Below are positions 16,625-25,402 of a stretch of DNA of 64,000 nucleotides, piece after piece. This DNA comes from SZUA-318 sp964412015 (lineage in GTDB: Bacteria > Gemmatimonadota > Gemmatimonadetes > Longimicrobiales > Gaopeijiaceae). Made by a program: the position numbers and the translations under genes. The notes beneath the pieces were generated by a model that was given only the letters and a program-made list of their open reading frames with translations, was not told where the DNA came from and ran no database searches. The DNA lies in contig CAYPMO010000014.1 in assembly GCA_964412015.1 (NCBI GenBank), positions 9,260 through 73,259 on the forward strand, given 5' to 3'. Numbering within the stretch: the first letter of the stretch is position 1; every line of letters begins with the position of its first letter.

Positions 16625-17850
16625 GCGCTCTCGACGTGGCCGCGGTGCGTCGCGATTTCCCGACGCTGCATCAGGAGGTCAACGGTAGACCGTTGGCCTA
16701 CCTCGACAACGCGGCCACCTCGCAGAAGCCGCGCTCCGTGCTGGACGCGGTCGCCGCATACTACGAGCAGGACAACGCCAACGTCCATCGCGGCATCCAC
16801 GAGCTCTCCCGCCGGGCGACGCTCGCCTACGAGGAAGCGAGAGAGAAGGTCGCCCGCTTCATCGGGGCCGCGGATCCGTCGGAAGTGGTCTGGACGCGAG
16901 GCACGACGGAATCCATCAACCTGGTGGCCAACGCCTGGGGCCTCGACTCGGTGCACGAGGGCGACGAGATCCTCGTCTCGGTGATGGAGCACCACTCCAA
17001 TCTCGTGCCCTGGCAGATCCTCGCCCGGCGCACGGGAGCGCGGCTCCGGTTCATCGAGCTCGACGACGAGGGCAGGCTCGTCCTGGATGACCTTCCGTCC
17101 CTGCTCACCGACCGGACCAGGCTGGTCGCCGTCACCCACGTCTCCAACGCGCTCGGCACGATCAACCCGGTAAAGGACATCGTCGCGGCCGCCCGACGCG
17201 TCGGCGCCCTCGTGCTCGTGGACGGAGCGCAGGGTGCGGTCCACACGCGCCTCGACGTCCGTGACCTGGACGCCGACTTCTATGCGTTCAGCGGCCACAA
17301 GATGTGCGGACCCACGGGGATCGGAGTGCTCTGGGCCCGCCGCGATCTGCTCGAGGCCATCGAGCCGTGGCAGGGCGGCGGCGAGATGATCGAGTTCGTC
17401 GAGCGCGACATGAGCACGTGGGCCGACGTCCCGCACAAGTTCGAGGCAGGGACCCCCAACATCGCCGGGGCGGTCGGGATGGGCGCCGCGGTGGACTACC
17501 TGTCGTCGGTCGGGCTGGACGCGATCGCAACACACGAGCGGGAGCTGCTCACCTACGCGCTCGACACGCTGAGCCACGTCCCCGGCATCCGCATCTACGG
17601 CCCGCGCTCGCCGCACGAGCGCTCGGCCGTGGTCTCGTTCACGCTCGATGATGCACACCCACACGACATCTCCACGATCCTCGACTCGGAGGGGATCGCG
17701 GTCCGCGCGGGTCATCATTGCGCCCAGCTCGTCATGAAAAGGTACGGCATCGCGGCGACCGCGCGGGCCTCGTTCTACCTCTACAACACCCGCGAGGAGG
17801 TGGACAGGCTGGCGCAGGCGCTCAAGACGGTTCACGCGATCTTCGGCTGA
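16621..17850 (+). CDS. sufS: Cysteine desulfurase SufS
   Basis: 409 residues of a PLP fold-type I enzyme. The PLP lysine is Lys227 (FSGHKMCGPTGIG) and the persulfide cysteine is Cys367 (VRAGHHCAQLVM). N-terminal PLAYLDNAATSQKP and NANVHRGIHELSRRAT are typical of group II desulfurases. It extracts sulfur from L-cysteine for the SUF machinery and should hand it to the SufU encoded next. Confidence 0.97.
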   Translation: MSALDVAAVRRDFPTLHQEVNGRPLAYLDNAATSQKPRSVLDAVAAYYEQDNANVHRGIHELSRRATLAYEEAREKVARFIGAADPSEVVWTRGTTESINLVANAWGLDSVHEGDEILVSVMEHHSNLVPWQILARRTGARLRFIELDDEGRLVLDDLPSLLTDRTRLVAVTHVSNALGTINPVKDIVAAARRVGALVLVDGAQGAVHTRLDVRDLDADFYAFSGHKMCGPTGIGVLWARRDLLEAIEPWQGGGEMIEFVERDMSTWADVPHKFEAGTPNIAGAVGMGAAVDYLSSVGLDAIATHERELLTYALDTLSHVPGIRIYGPRSPHERSAVVSFTLDDAHPHDISTILDSEGIAVRAGHHCAQLVMKRYGIAATARASFYLYNTREEVDRLAQALKTVHAIFG

Positions 17851-17904
17851 GCCCGGGCGAGCGGTCGCGCCGCCGGCCTCCGGCACTCTACATTGGACGC
17901 GCCC

Positions 17905-18357
17905 ATGGAAACGCCTCCATTGAACTCACTCTATCAGCAGCTCATCCTCGAGCATTACAGGAACCCGAGGAACAAGGGCGAGCTGCCGGACAAGACCGTC
18001 GAAATCCATATGCGGAATCCGGCGTGCGGGGACGAGATCCGGCTCCAGGTCCGCGTCGAGGACGACCGGATCGTCGACGCGAGGTTCGTGGGGCAGGGCT
18101 GCTCGATCTCGCAGGCGTCCGTGAGCATGATGACGCAGCTCGTCAAGGGCCGATCCCTCTCCGAGGCGGACGCGATCACCGAGCGCTTCAAGGCGATGAT
18201 GCACGGGGACCCGGAAGCGGCCAAGGATCGGAGCATGGGAGACCTGCGCGCCCTCGCGGGCGTGAGCAAATTCCCCGTGCGTGTGAAGTGCGCGCTCCTG
18301 GGCTTCGACGCCCTGCAGGAAGCGCTGAAGAAGACCGCGGCCGGAGACGAACCCTGA
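17905..18357 (+). CDS. sufU: SufU sulfur-transfer protein
   Basis: 150 residues. The zinc/sulfur ligands fall exactly at the positions known from Bacillus SufU: Cys41 and Asp43 (NPACGDE), Cys66 (GQGCSIS) and Cys129 (VKCAL). In SUF systems of this kind, SufU accepts persulfide from SufS instead of SufE. The ATG at 17905 is preferred over a TTG at 17893. The stop overlaps a CTG that probably starts ogt. Confidence 0.95.
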   Translation: METPPLNSLYQQLILEHYRNPRNKGELPDKTVEIHMRNPACGDEIRLQVRVEDDRIVDARFVGQGCSISQASVSMMTQLVKGRSLSEADAITERFKAMMHGDPEAAKDRSMGDLRALAGVSKFPVRVKCALLGFDALQEALKKTAAGDEP

Positions 18358-18899
18358 ACGCTCCCGACATCTTCTCGGCCCACCTGCCGGACACGCCGGC
18401 GGGGCCCATCACGATCTGGGTGTCGCCCAAGGGCGTTCGCCGCCTGGAGTTCGGACCCCTCCCCAAGGACGCGCACGTGGACCCGGAGGAGACCTGGCCG
18501 GAGGCGCTGGCGGCCGCGGTGGCCCAGCTCCAGGAGTACTTCGCCCGCACGCGCCGCGCCTTCGACCTGCCCCTCGACCTGGAGGCGACGACCGACTTCC
18601 AGCGCGAGGTGTTCGCCGAACTGCTGCGGATCCCGTTCGGCCGGGTGACCACCTACGGGAAGCTCGCGGAGACCTTGAGCCGGCCCGACGGAGCGAGGGC
18701 GGTCGGCCAGGCCGTGGGCGCGAACCCGATCCCGATCCTGATCCCGTGCCACCGCGTGGTCGCGGCCGAGGGGCGTCTGGGTGGCTTCAGCGGCGGCCTG
18801 GCCGTAAAGGCCGCGCTGCTCCGCATCGAGAACGTGGACGTGGAGGGGGAGACCGAGACCAGCCGGATCCGGCCCGAGATCCTGCGACTGGATCTCTGA
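18354..18899 (+). CDS. ogt: Methylated-DNA-protein cysteine methyltransferase (Ogt type)
   Basis: The active-site motif PCHRVV (within ILIPCHRVVAAEGRLGGFSGG) and the HTH segment FGRVTTYGKLAETLSRPDGARAVGQA define an O6-alkylguanine-DNA repair protein, which takes the alkyl group onto its own cysteine. With the CTG at 18354 it has 181 residues, normal for Ogt. No ATG, GTG or TTG is available in frame near the start. The CTG overlaps the sufU stop (CTGA) behind a GGAGACGA site, so a coupled CTG start is the best reading. An in-frame GTG near 18420 would cut into the N-terminal domain. Confidence 0.88.
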   Translation: MNAPDIFSAHLPDTPAGPITIWVSPKGVRRLEFGPLPKDAHVDPEETWPEALAAAVAQLQEYFARTRRAFDLPLDLEATTDFQREVFAELLRIPFGRVTTYGKLAETLSRPDGARAVGQAVGANPIPILIPCHRVVAAEGRLGGFSGGLAVKAALLRIENVDVEGETETSRIRPEILRLDL

Positions 18900-18971
18900 C
18901 GGTCTTCGGCGTCGCCGAACCCGGATGGGGCTTCCCCAGGCCATCCCGGAAACCCTGAAGGTGGAGGATCA

Positions 18972-19568
18972 GTGGGCGACACCAGCGAGCTGAACGACAT
19001 CACACGGCTTCTCCTGGCCGCCGGCCAGGGACAGCCGGGCGCTATGGACGAGGTCTTCTCGTCCCTGTATCCGCGCCTGCGTCAACTCGCCCGCTCCCGC
19101 CGGCGCGGCTGGCGGGGCAACCACACGCTCGACACGACCGCGCTGATCCACGAAGCCTATGTGAAGGTGGCTTCGTCGTCGTCGCCGAAATACGAGAATC
19201 GCGGGCACTTCTTCGCGGTCGCGGCTCAGGCCATGCGCCAGGTGCTGATCAACTACGCCGAGAAGAAAGGTGCCGCCAAGCGCGGCGGCGCTGCACCGCA
19301 CCTCACGCTGAACGAGCGCGACCTCGTCGAGGACAACGCCCTCGACGAGATCCTCACTCTGGACGCCGCGCTCCAGCGCCTCGCGGAACTGAGCCCCCGA
19401 CAGGCCCGGGTCGTCGAGTGCCTCTTCTACGCGGGGTTCACCATCGAGGAGACCGCCGAAGCGCTCGGCACGTCGCCCGCCACCGTGAAGCGGGACTGGA
19501 GCGCCGCGCGCGCCTGGCTCTACCGCGAGATCCACGGTGGTGGTCCCTCCTCCCGACCGGGCGTCTGA
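18972..19568 (+). CDS. ECF-like sigma factor (TIGR02999 type)
   Basis: 198 residues from a GTG preceded by GTGGAGGATCA. Region 2 contains HTLDTTALIHEAYVKVA and FFAVAAQAMRQVLINYA; region 4 contains LSPRQARVVECLFYAGFTIEETAEALGTSPATVKRDWSAA as its helix-turn-helix. This subclass is common in Acidobacteriota, Planctomycetota and Gemmatimonadota and is usually followed, as here, by a TPR-bearing Ser/Thr kinase. No anti-sigma gene is adjacent, so control by the kinase is plausible. Confidence 0.93.
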   Translation: MGDTSELNDITRLLLAAGQGQPGAMDEVFSSLYPRLRQLARSRRRGWRGNHTLDTTALIHEAYVKVASSSSPKYENRGHFFAVAAQAMRQVLINYAEKKGAAKRGGAAPHLTLNERDLVEDNALDEILTLDAALQRLAELSPRQARVVECLFYAGFTIEETAEALGTSPATVKRDWSAARAWLYREIHGGGPSSRPGV

Positions 19569-19578
19569 TCGGGTCCGG

Positions 19579-21324
19579 ATGAGCCGAGACGACCCCGACC
19601 GCTGGGAGCGGGTCCAGCAGATCCTCGGCGACGCCCTGGAGCTCGAGGGCGCGGCGCGCCGAGCCTTCCTCGACGAAGCGTGCGCCGGAGACGCCACGCT
19701 CCGCGCGGAAGTCCTTTCGCTCCTGGATGCCTCCGCCCACGCCGACTCCTATTTCTCGGATCTCGCGAGCCGGGTCGGAATCGCGGAACACGCGGACGGG
19801 CCGATCCCCCCGGCGGCACCGGACCTGGAGGGCCGGCGCATCGGCGCCTACCGGCTGGGGCCTCTGCTCGGACGAGGGGGCATGGGCGCTGTCTACGCGG
19901 CCGACCGCGCCGACGGTCAGTTCGAGCTGTCCGCCGCGCTGAAGATCCTGCCGCTCGGCGCCACCAGCCCGGACGCCTACCGGCGTTTCCTGGAAGAGCG
20001 CAGGATCCTGGCGCGCCTGGAGCACCCCAACATCGCGCGCCTCTACGACGGCGGCGTCACCGAGGACGGGACCCCCTACTTCGTGATGGAGCGGGTGGAT
20101 GGCCTTCCGCTCACCGAATACTGCCGCGCTCACGGGCTTGACGTGGACGAGCGCCTCGTGCTCTTCCTCGACGTCTGCGACACGGTCTCCTTCGCGCACT
20201 CCAAGCTCGTCGTGCACCGCGATCTGAAGCCGAACAACATCCTCGTCACCCCGGACGGGAAGGTGAAGCTCCTCGATTTCGGCGTCGCGAGACTCCTCGA
20301 GCCCGGTGAGGCGGGAGTGACCGCGACCGGGCTGGGCGGCCGGCTGATGACCCCGCGCTACGCGAGCCCGGAGCAGCTTCGCGGCGAAGTCGTCACCACG
20401 GCGTCCGACGTGTACACGTTGGGCGTCATCCTCCACGAGATCCTCACGGGCGTCTCCCCCTACGACGTGACCGGCGACACGACCTCTCTCGTCGAGGCCA
20501 TCTGCACGCACACGGTGCCCGTGCCGAGCGTGCGGATCTTCCGGTGGGCGCGGGGCTCGGTCCCGGTCACGCAGGAGACCCGCGACGTGGTGGCGGCCGC
20601 CGAGGCCATGGGCTCGTCGGTGCGTTCGCTGAGCCGCACCCTCCGCGGGGACCTCGACAACATCCTGCTGATGGCGCTCCGCAAGGAGCCGGCGCGCCGC
20701 TACCCCTCGGTCGAGGCGCTCGCCGAGGACATCCGCCGCCACCTCTCGGGCTATCCGGTGAAGGCCTCACCGGAGGGGCTGGCGTACACGGTGGAAAGGT
20801 TCCTGCGGCGCCACGCCCTCACGACCGCAGCCGCCGCGTCCTTCGTCGTGCTCCTGGGCGTGTTGCTCGTCCTCTCCGTGCGCTTCGCCGTCACGACGAG
20901 GAGGCAGGCGGGGGAGATCGCCCGCGAGCGCGACCGGGCCGAGGAGATCGCGCACTTCATGGGGGAGCTCTTCGAGGTAGCGGCGCACGGGCGTGGCAGT
21001 CCCGACACGGTGAGCGCTTACGAGCTACTGGAAGCGGGCGTGCGCAGGATCCGCGAGGACCACCCGGACGAGCCCGAGCTCCAGGCCGAGATGTTGACCG
21101 TCCTGGGACGCATCTACCGCCAGTTGGGACTCCCCGGGAAGGCGGTGACGCTCCTCCGCGAGGCCCTGGACCTCCAGGCCGGACTCGGCACGGTCCCGGA
21201 GGAGCGACGGGTCGCCACCCTGAGCGAGCTGGGCGGCGCGCTCGTCGAGGCGGGCTTCGTCGAGGAAGGGGAGCGCACGCTCAGCGAGGCACGAGCCGGA
21301 GCTAGGGCTCACGTGAACCGCTGA
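19579..21324 (+). CDS. Transmembrane Ser/Thr protein kinase (PknB-like), probably C-terminally truncated
   Basis: 581 residues. Kinase hallmarks: glycine loop LGRGGMGAVYA (98-107), Lys122 in AALK, HRDLKPNN (catalytic Asp215), LLDFG (Asp233) and RYASPEQL. One transmembrane helix lies near residues 414-436, followed by about 1.5 TPR-like repeats (LQAEMLTVLGRIYRQLGLPGKAVTLLREAL). Relatives in sigma-kinase pairs commonly carry many more TPRs. This frame stops inside the 3' end of the convergent gene at 21309, so it has probably lost its C-terminal sensor region. The likely role is phosphorylation linked to the neighbouring sigma factor. Confidence 0.92.
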   Translation: MSRDDPDRWERVQQILGDALELEGAARRAFLDEACAGDATLRAEVLSLLDASAHADSYFSDLASRVGIAEHADGPIPPAAPDLEGRRIGAYRLGPLLGRGGMGAVYAADRADGQFELSAALKILPLGATSPDAYRRFLEERRILARLEHPNIARLYDGGVTEDGTPYFVMERVDGLPLTEYCRAHGLDVDERLVLFLDVCDTVSFAHSKLVVHRDLKPNNILVTPDGKVKLLDFGVARLLEPGEAGVTATGLGGRLMTPRYASPEQLRGEVVTTASDVYTLGVILHEILTGVSPYDVTGDTTSLVEAICTHTVPVPSVRIFRWARGSVPVTQETRDVVAAAEAMGSSVRSLSRTLRGDLDNILLMALRKEPARRYPSVEALAEDIRRHLSGYPVKASPEGLAYTVERFLRRHALTTAAAASFVVLLGVLLVLSVRFAVTTRRQAGEIARERDRAEEIAHFMGELFEVAAHGRGSPDTVSAYELLEAGVRRIREDHPDEPELQAEMLTVLGRIYRQLGLPGKAVTLLREALDLQAGLGTVPEERRVATLSELGGALVEAGFVEEGERTLSEARAGARAHVNR

Positions 21325-22562
21325 GGCGAGAGCCTCCTCCCGATCTCGTCCGTGCCGCCCTGCAGGGCCCAGTCCCCCACGAGCCGCCCGGTGACGGGCG
21401 CGAGCGTGAGCCCGAGCATTCCGTGGCCGGTCGCGACGACCACGCCGGTCAGTCCGGCAAGCGGCCCCACGATCGGTAGCCCGTCCGAGGCCATCGGCCG
21501 GAGACCGCACCACTGCGAGAGGATCTCGCGCGCCTCCAGCCCCGGCAGATAGGCCGCCGCGGCCCTCGTGAGTTGCTCGGCCCGCGGTCGGCGCAGCACG
21601 TGATTGAGTCCCGAGAACTCCATGGTGCCCGCATAGCGCACGAAGCCCTCCATGGGCGTACAGAATACGGAGCACTCGTTCAGCACGAACGCGGTACGAA
21701 GCGGCGGCGAGCCCCCCGGCCCCACCGCCAGGTCCCGGTGATAGCCCTTGCCCGGCTGCACGGGCAGACGGGTGCCCAGCTCGCGTGCGAGTCCGAGGCT
21801 GAACGGCCCCGTGCACAGCACGACGGCGTCGGCACCCAGGACGGTGCCGTCCGCCAGCCGGACACCCTTGCCCTTCCCACCCTCGACGACCACCTCGGCC
21901 ACCTCGACGCCCTCGCGGACGCGGACCCCTCGTCGCCGACACGCGGCCGCCAGGCCGATCGTGAAACGGTACGGGTCCAGGGTGCGCGCATCGGGGTAAT
22001 GCACGCCACCGATCACCGCCGGACCGAACGCCGGCTCGGCCGCGCGGAGTCCGTCGCCGTCGACAGGCTCCGGGTGGTATCCCCGCGACGCGATGATGCC
22101 TGCCTCGCGCCGCGCTTCGGCCAGCGCATCCTCCGTCCGGCACGCGTCGAAGTAGCCCTCACGACGGTACCCGCACGCGATCCCCTCCTCCCGAACGATC
22201 GTGTCGAACAGCTCGAGCGTCTCGAGTCCCAACGGGCACATCACGTCCATGCAGGCACGGACGTGCTCGTCGGTGCAATGCACCGCGAAGTCCGCTAGCC
22301 ATCGCCACAGCGCCGGGTCCCAGCGCGGCGCGACGTAGAGCGGGCTGGTCGGGTCGGCGATCCAGGAGAGCGCCCGCTTCAAACGCTCCGGCTTGTTGAG
22401 CGGGAAGTGTCCCGCGCTCACCGTGCCCGCGTTGCCGAACGACGCCGCGCCGCCCACGCGCCCACGCTCCACGAGTACGACCTCGACCCCGCGGCACGCC
22501 AGCTCCCGGGCACAGCTCACGCCGACGACACCGGCTCCCACCACGATCACCCGCGTGCCCAT
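21309..22562 (-). CDS. dadA: FAD-dependent D-amino acid dehydrogenase-like oxidoreductase
   Basis: 417 residues. The N-terminal dinucleotide fold VIVVGAGVVGVSCARELACRG and the DadA-like SFGNAGTVSAGHFPLNKPE identify the DAO superfamily and place it near the D-amino acid dehydrogenase small subunit. WCGLRPMASDGLPIVGPL near the C-terminus is also typical. DadA deaminates D-amino acids and feeds electrons to the respiratory chain. Related enzymes oxidise proline, hydroxyproline or glycine derivatives, so the substrate is provisional. The end of the gene overlaps the kinase tail by 16 bp. Confidence 0.85.
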   Translation of the reverse strand: MGTRVIVVGAGVVGVSCARELACRGVEVVLVERGRVGGAASFGNAGTVSAGHFPLNKPERLKRALSWIADPTSPLYVAPRWDPALWRWLADFAVHCTDEHVRACMDVMCPLGLETLELFDTIVREEGIACGYRREGYFDACRTEDALAEARREAGIIASRGYHPEPVDGDGLRAAEPAFGPAVIGGVHYPDARTLDPYRFTIGLAAACRRRGVRVREGVEVAEVVVEGGKGKGVRLADGTVLGADAVVLCTGPFSLGLARELGTRLPVQPGKGYHRDLAVGPGGSPPLRTAFVLNECSVFCTPMEGFVRYAGTMEFSGLNHVLRRPRAEQLTRAAAAYLPGLEAREILSQWCGLRPMASDGLPIVGPLAGLTGVVVATGHGMLGLTLAPVTGRLVGDWALQGGTDEIGRRLSPQRFT

Positions 22563-22577
22563 CCCGCGCGCCCGCCC

Positions 22578-23834
22578 TCAGCCGACCGTCGGGTCCAGGA
22601 GCACCTTGATGGATCCCGACTTCCGCCGGTTCGCCGCCGCGCTCAGGGCGTCGCGCACCTGCTTCAGGGGATAGACGTGGGTGACCATCTCCGACACGGG
22701 CGCCCGGGTCTCCACCAGCAGATCATGCGTGACCTGGAACGTGTGCGCGTGCCCTCCGCGCCACTCCTCGCGCCCGTAACAGACGAAGCCCTTGATGTCG
22801 AGCTCGCGGGCCCAGACGAACGTGAGGTCGAGCTTCCTGATCTCGGCGGCGCATCCCAGCATCACGATGCGGCCGCGGGCCGACGCGAAACGCAGGCACT
22901 GCTTGATCGTCTCCCCGCTCCCGACGCAGTCGAAGACGAGAGGGAAGCCTCCCCCCGCGAATACCTCGTCGCCCACGATCGGCATGTAGCCCTGGGCTCC
23001 CGTGGCCACGAGGGCCTGCCGCGCCTCGTCGCCCGGCGCCACGATCTCGCTCGCGCCCAGCTTGCGGGCCAACGCCGCCTCGTGTCCCCGCTTGATCTGC
23101 GCGACCAGATCGCCCTCGTACCCCACCGCGCGAAGCGCCCAGATGGTCCCCAGCGCGATCGGCCCGCTGCCCACCACCAACACCGGACCGGGGCCCCATG
23201 GCCGCGTCCGGAGGACGGCGTGCATTCCGACCGAGAGGGGCTCGATGAGCACCGCGGTCCGATCGTCCAACGCGTCGGCCACGGGAAAGATCTGACTCTC
23301 GTGGGCCACCATCTGCTCCGCCCAACCGCCCGGGAGGTCCCTGTGGTATCCGATCGTCATGCCGCGGGAGAGTTCGTGCCCTCCTACCCGGAGCTCGCCC
23401 TCCTCACCGGCCCGCTCGCACGTGGCCGGCAGCCCGGCGGCGCAGGACCGGCACGCGCGGTCCCCGTCATAGCCTCGGACTGCGCACGAGATCACGGGAT
23501 CCACCGTCACGCGCTGCCCCACCGCCACGGAGCGCACCGACGCCCCCACCTCCACGACACGCGCGAGGATCTCGTGCCCGAGCACGGCCGGAAAGGACCC
23601 GAAGGGCTCCATCGCCGGGCTGGTCCTGAACGTGAGCGTCCCGATGTCCGTTCCGCAGATCCCGGCCTTGAGCACCTCCAGGCGGACCCATTCCGCGCCC
23701 GGGAGCAGCGGCGCCGGACGCTCGCTCATCGATAGCCCGCTCGGACGCCCGAACACGAACGCTTCGGAGAGGCCGCCCAGCGCTTTCCCCAGCAGATAGC
23801 CGGGGATCGTGACCCGGAACGAGACCGCGCGCAT
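22578..23834 (-). CDS. Zinc-dependent alcohol/polyol dehydrogenase (MDR family)
   Basis: 418 residues. GroES-like domain with catalytic-zinc residues in KAGICGTDIGTL and GHEILARVVEVG, a structural-zinc-like cysteine cluster in SCAVRGYDGDRACRSCAAGLPATC, and a Rossmann motif VLVVGSGPIALGTIWALRAVG. The fold matches threonine, sorbitol or alcohol dehydrogenases. The 15-bp spacing to dadA suggests co-transcription and a shared catabolic route. The substrate is not determined. Confidence 0.85.
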   Translation of the reverse strand: MRAVSFRVTIPGYLLGKALGGLSEAFVFGRPSGLSMSERPAPLLPGAEWVRLEVLKAGICGTDIGTLTFRTSPAMEPFGSFPAVLGHEILARVVEVGASVRSVAVGQRVTVDPVISCAVRGYDGDRACRSCAAGLPATCERAGEEGELRVGGHELSRGMTIGYHRDLPGGWAEQMVAHESQIFPVADALDDRTAVLIEPLSVGMHAVLRTRPWGPGPVLVVGSGPIALGTIWALRAVGYEGDLVAQIKRGHEAALARKLGASEIVAPGDEARQALVATGAQGYMPIVGDEVFAGGGFPLVFDCVGSGETIKQCLRFASARGRIVMLGCAAEIRKLDLTFVWARELDIKGFVCYGREEWRGGHAHTFQVTHDLLVETRAPVSEMVTHVYPLKQVRDALSAAANRRKSGSIKVLLDPTVG

Positions 23835-23842
23835 ACGGTGCG

Positions 23843-24391
23843 TCAGCCCAGCGGACCGAAGAGCCGGTTCCCCGGGTCCTTGGGATCGTCGCTCCGGTAG
23901 AACTGGCGCGCCATCGCCAGGAGCTCCCGGCGAGTCACCTGTCCGTCGCCGTCCGCGTCGAGATCCAGGAACACCTGCCGGGCCAGCGTCGACTTCAGTC
24001 CGTAGATGCCGAAGAAGTTGCAGAACTCGTCGGCACCCAGGATGCCGTCCTCGTCGGTGTCGAACAGTTCGAAGAGCCGCTCGGTCGTATCGGAGACCTC
24101 CTGCACGAACCGCCGCTCGTCGGACAGGACGCCATCCCAGTACGCGAGCCACTCGAGCAGATCCACGCCTCCGTCGTCGTCGGCGTCCGCGGAGGACCGG
24201 AGCGCTTCCCACTGCCGGAGGAACCCTTCCTGCACGAGCCGACGCGAGTCGGAACGTCCGCTCACGACGTGGAGGACCCGGACGTTGTCGGCCACACGCT
24301 CGAAGTCGGGACGGGCGATGCGGCCGTTGTCGTCCACGTCGTAGACGCGGAAGAACTGGGTCAGCTTCTTCTTCTGGAGGGCGGTGAGCAT
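23843..24391 (-). CDS. Four-EF-hand calcium-binding protein, calerythrin-like
   Basis: 182 residues with four EF-hand loops: DVDDNGRIARPDFE, DADDDGGVDLLEWL, DTDEDGILGADEF and DLDADGDGQVTRRELL. Size and loop order resemble calerythrin and sarcoplasmic calcium-binding proteins, which act as soluble Ca2+ buffers or sensors. No signal peptide is present, so it is cytoplasmic. It is transcribed just ahead of the alcohol dehydrogenase (8 bp) and may be first in that operon. Confidence 0.9.
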   Translation of the reverse strand: MLTALQKKKLTQFFRVYDVDDNGRIARPDFERVADNVRVLHVVSGRSDSRRLVQEGFLRQWEALRSSADADDDGGVDLLEWLAYWDGVLSDERRFVQEVSDTTERLFELFDTDEDGILGADEFCNFFGIYGLKSTLARQVFLDLDADGDGQVTRRELLAMARQFYRSDDPKDPGNRLFGPLG

Positions 24392-24531
24392 GGTCGGAGC
24401 GCTCGATGCGCGGGCACGGGAGACTCCACGGGTTCCTTTGCTAACATAGCGTCCGGACGCGCGGTCGGCCTCCCTCCCATCGGGTGCCCCACGCAACGCG
24501 GCGAACCGCGCGATCGCCCGGACCCCCGGCG

Positions 24532-25326
24532 CTACGTGATCAGCTCGGGCTCGAGTACTTCTTCGACCACCCGGCCCCCCACCACGCTCACGTAATAGGC
24601 CTTGGCCCCCTCGCGGGTCGTGACCACGCGGCGCACTTCCTCGCCCTCGAAGTAGATCCCCGCGTTGTTGTCGCACGCATAGCCGGGCTTCAGCTCGCCC
24701 GAGGCGATCAACCGGTGGTACGTGGGCCGACGCTGCTCCTCGCCGTCGTAGTGCGGGGAGTGGCTTCCCTTGAGGAACCCGAGGCACTCGACCTTGGACA
24801 GCTCCTTGGGCCTGGAGTCGGTCGTTCCCTCCTCGAACCAGCACAGGGACCCGGCGCTCGCCCCCCCGAGGACGACCCCCCGCTCCCACGCCTGACGGAG
24901 CACGCGATCGATCCCCTGGGCCCTCCAGATGGCCTGCTGGTTCAACGTGTTGCCTCCCGACACGACGATCCCGTCCATCGAGAGGAGGACCTCCTCCCAG
25001 CTCCGGTCCATGGAGTAGCTGCTGATGAAGCACTCCTGGTCGAACGCCCGCACCTCGAGAGGCGCGCACCTCCGGTACCACTCGACGATGCTCGAGTCGC
25101 GGTCGGCGGCCGCCGTGGGGAGGTAACACAGGCGCGGCCGTTCCTTCCCCGTGAGGGACGCCATCAAACGGATGAACGCTTCATCGAAGCCCCCGCCCGC
25201 GATGAGGATCTTGCGCGTGGCGGCCTGGGGGCGAGACGGTCGGACGGAATCAGGCAAGCGGATACCCTCGATCTTGAGGCTCACGGCACCTGCGGCGGAC
25301 GCAGCGAGGAACTCGCGTCTTTCCAT
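24532..25326 (-). CDS. Cyanophycinase-like serine peptidase (family S51)
   Basis: 264 residues starting with MERREFLAASAAGAVSL, a Tat-like signal, so the enzyme is probably exported. The core has ILIAGGGFDEAFIRLM, GIVVSGGNTLNQQAIW and the nucleophile motif GGASAGSLCWFEEG, as in peptidase E and cyanophycinase. The family cleaves Asp-containing dipeptides or the polymer cyanophycin. No cyanophycin synthetase is in the window, so a role in peptide turnover is equally possible. Confidence 0.85.
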   Translation of the reverse strand: MERREFLAASAAGAVSLKIEGIRLPDSVRPSRPQAATRKILIAGGGFDEAFIRLMASLTGKERPRLCYLPTAAADRDSSIVEWYRRCAPLEVRAFDQECFISSYSMDRSWEEVLLSMDGIVVSGGNTLNQQAIWRAQGIDRVLRQAWERGVVLGGASAGSLCWFEEGTTDSRPKELSKVECLGFLKGSHSPHYDGEEQRRPTYHRLIASGELKPGYACDNNAGIYFEGEEVRRVVTTREGAKAYYVSVVGGRVVEEVLEPELIT

Positions 25327-25402
25327 CGTCTTCCTCCCGTGTGGGCCGGCGCGACGCTTCGCCGTGGTGTCGGAGCGAAAGTAGCCACGGCGGGGGCTGG
25401 GG

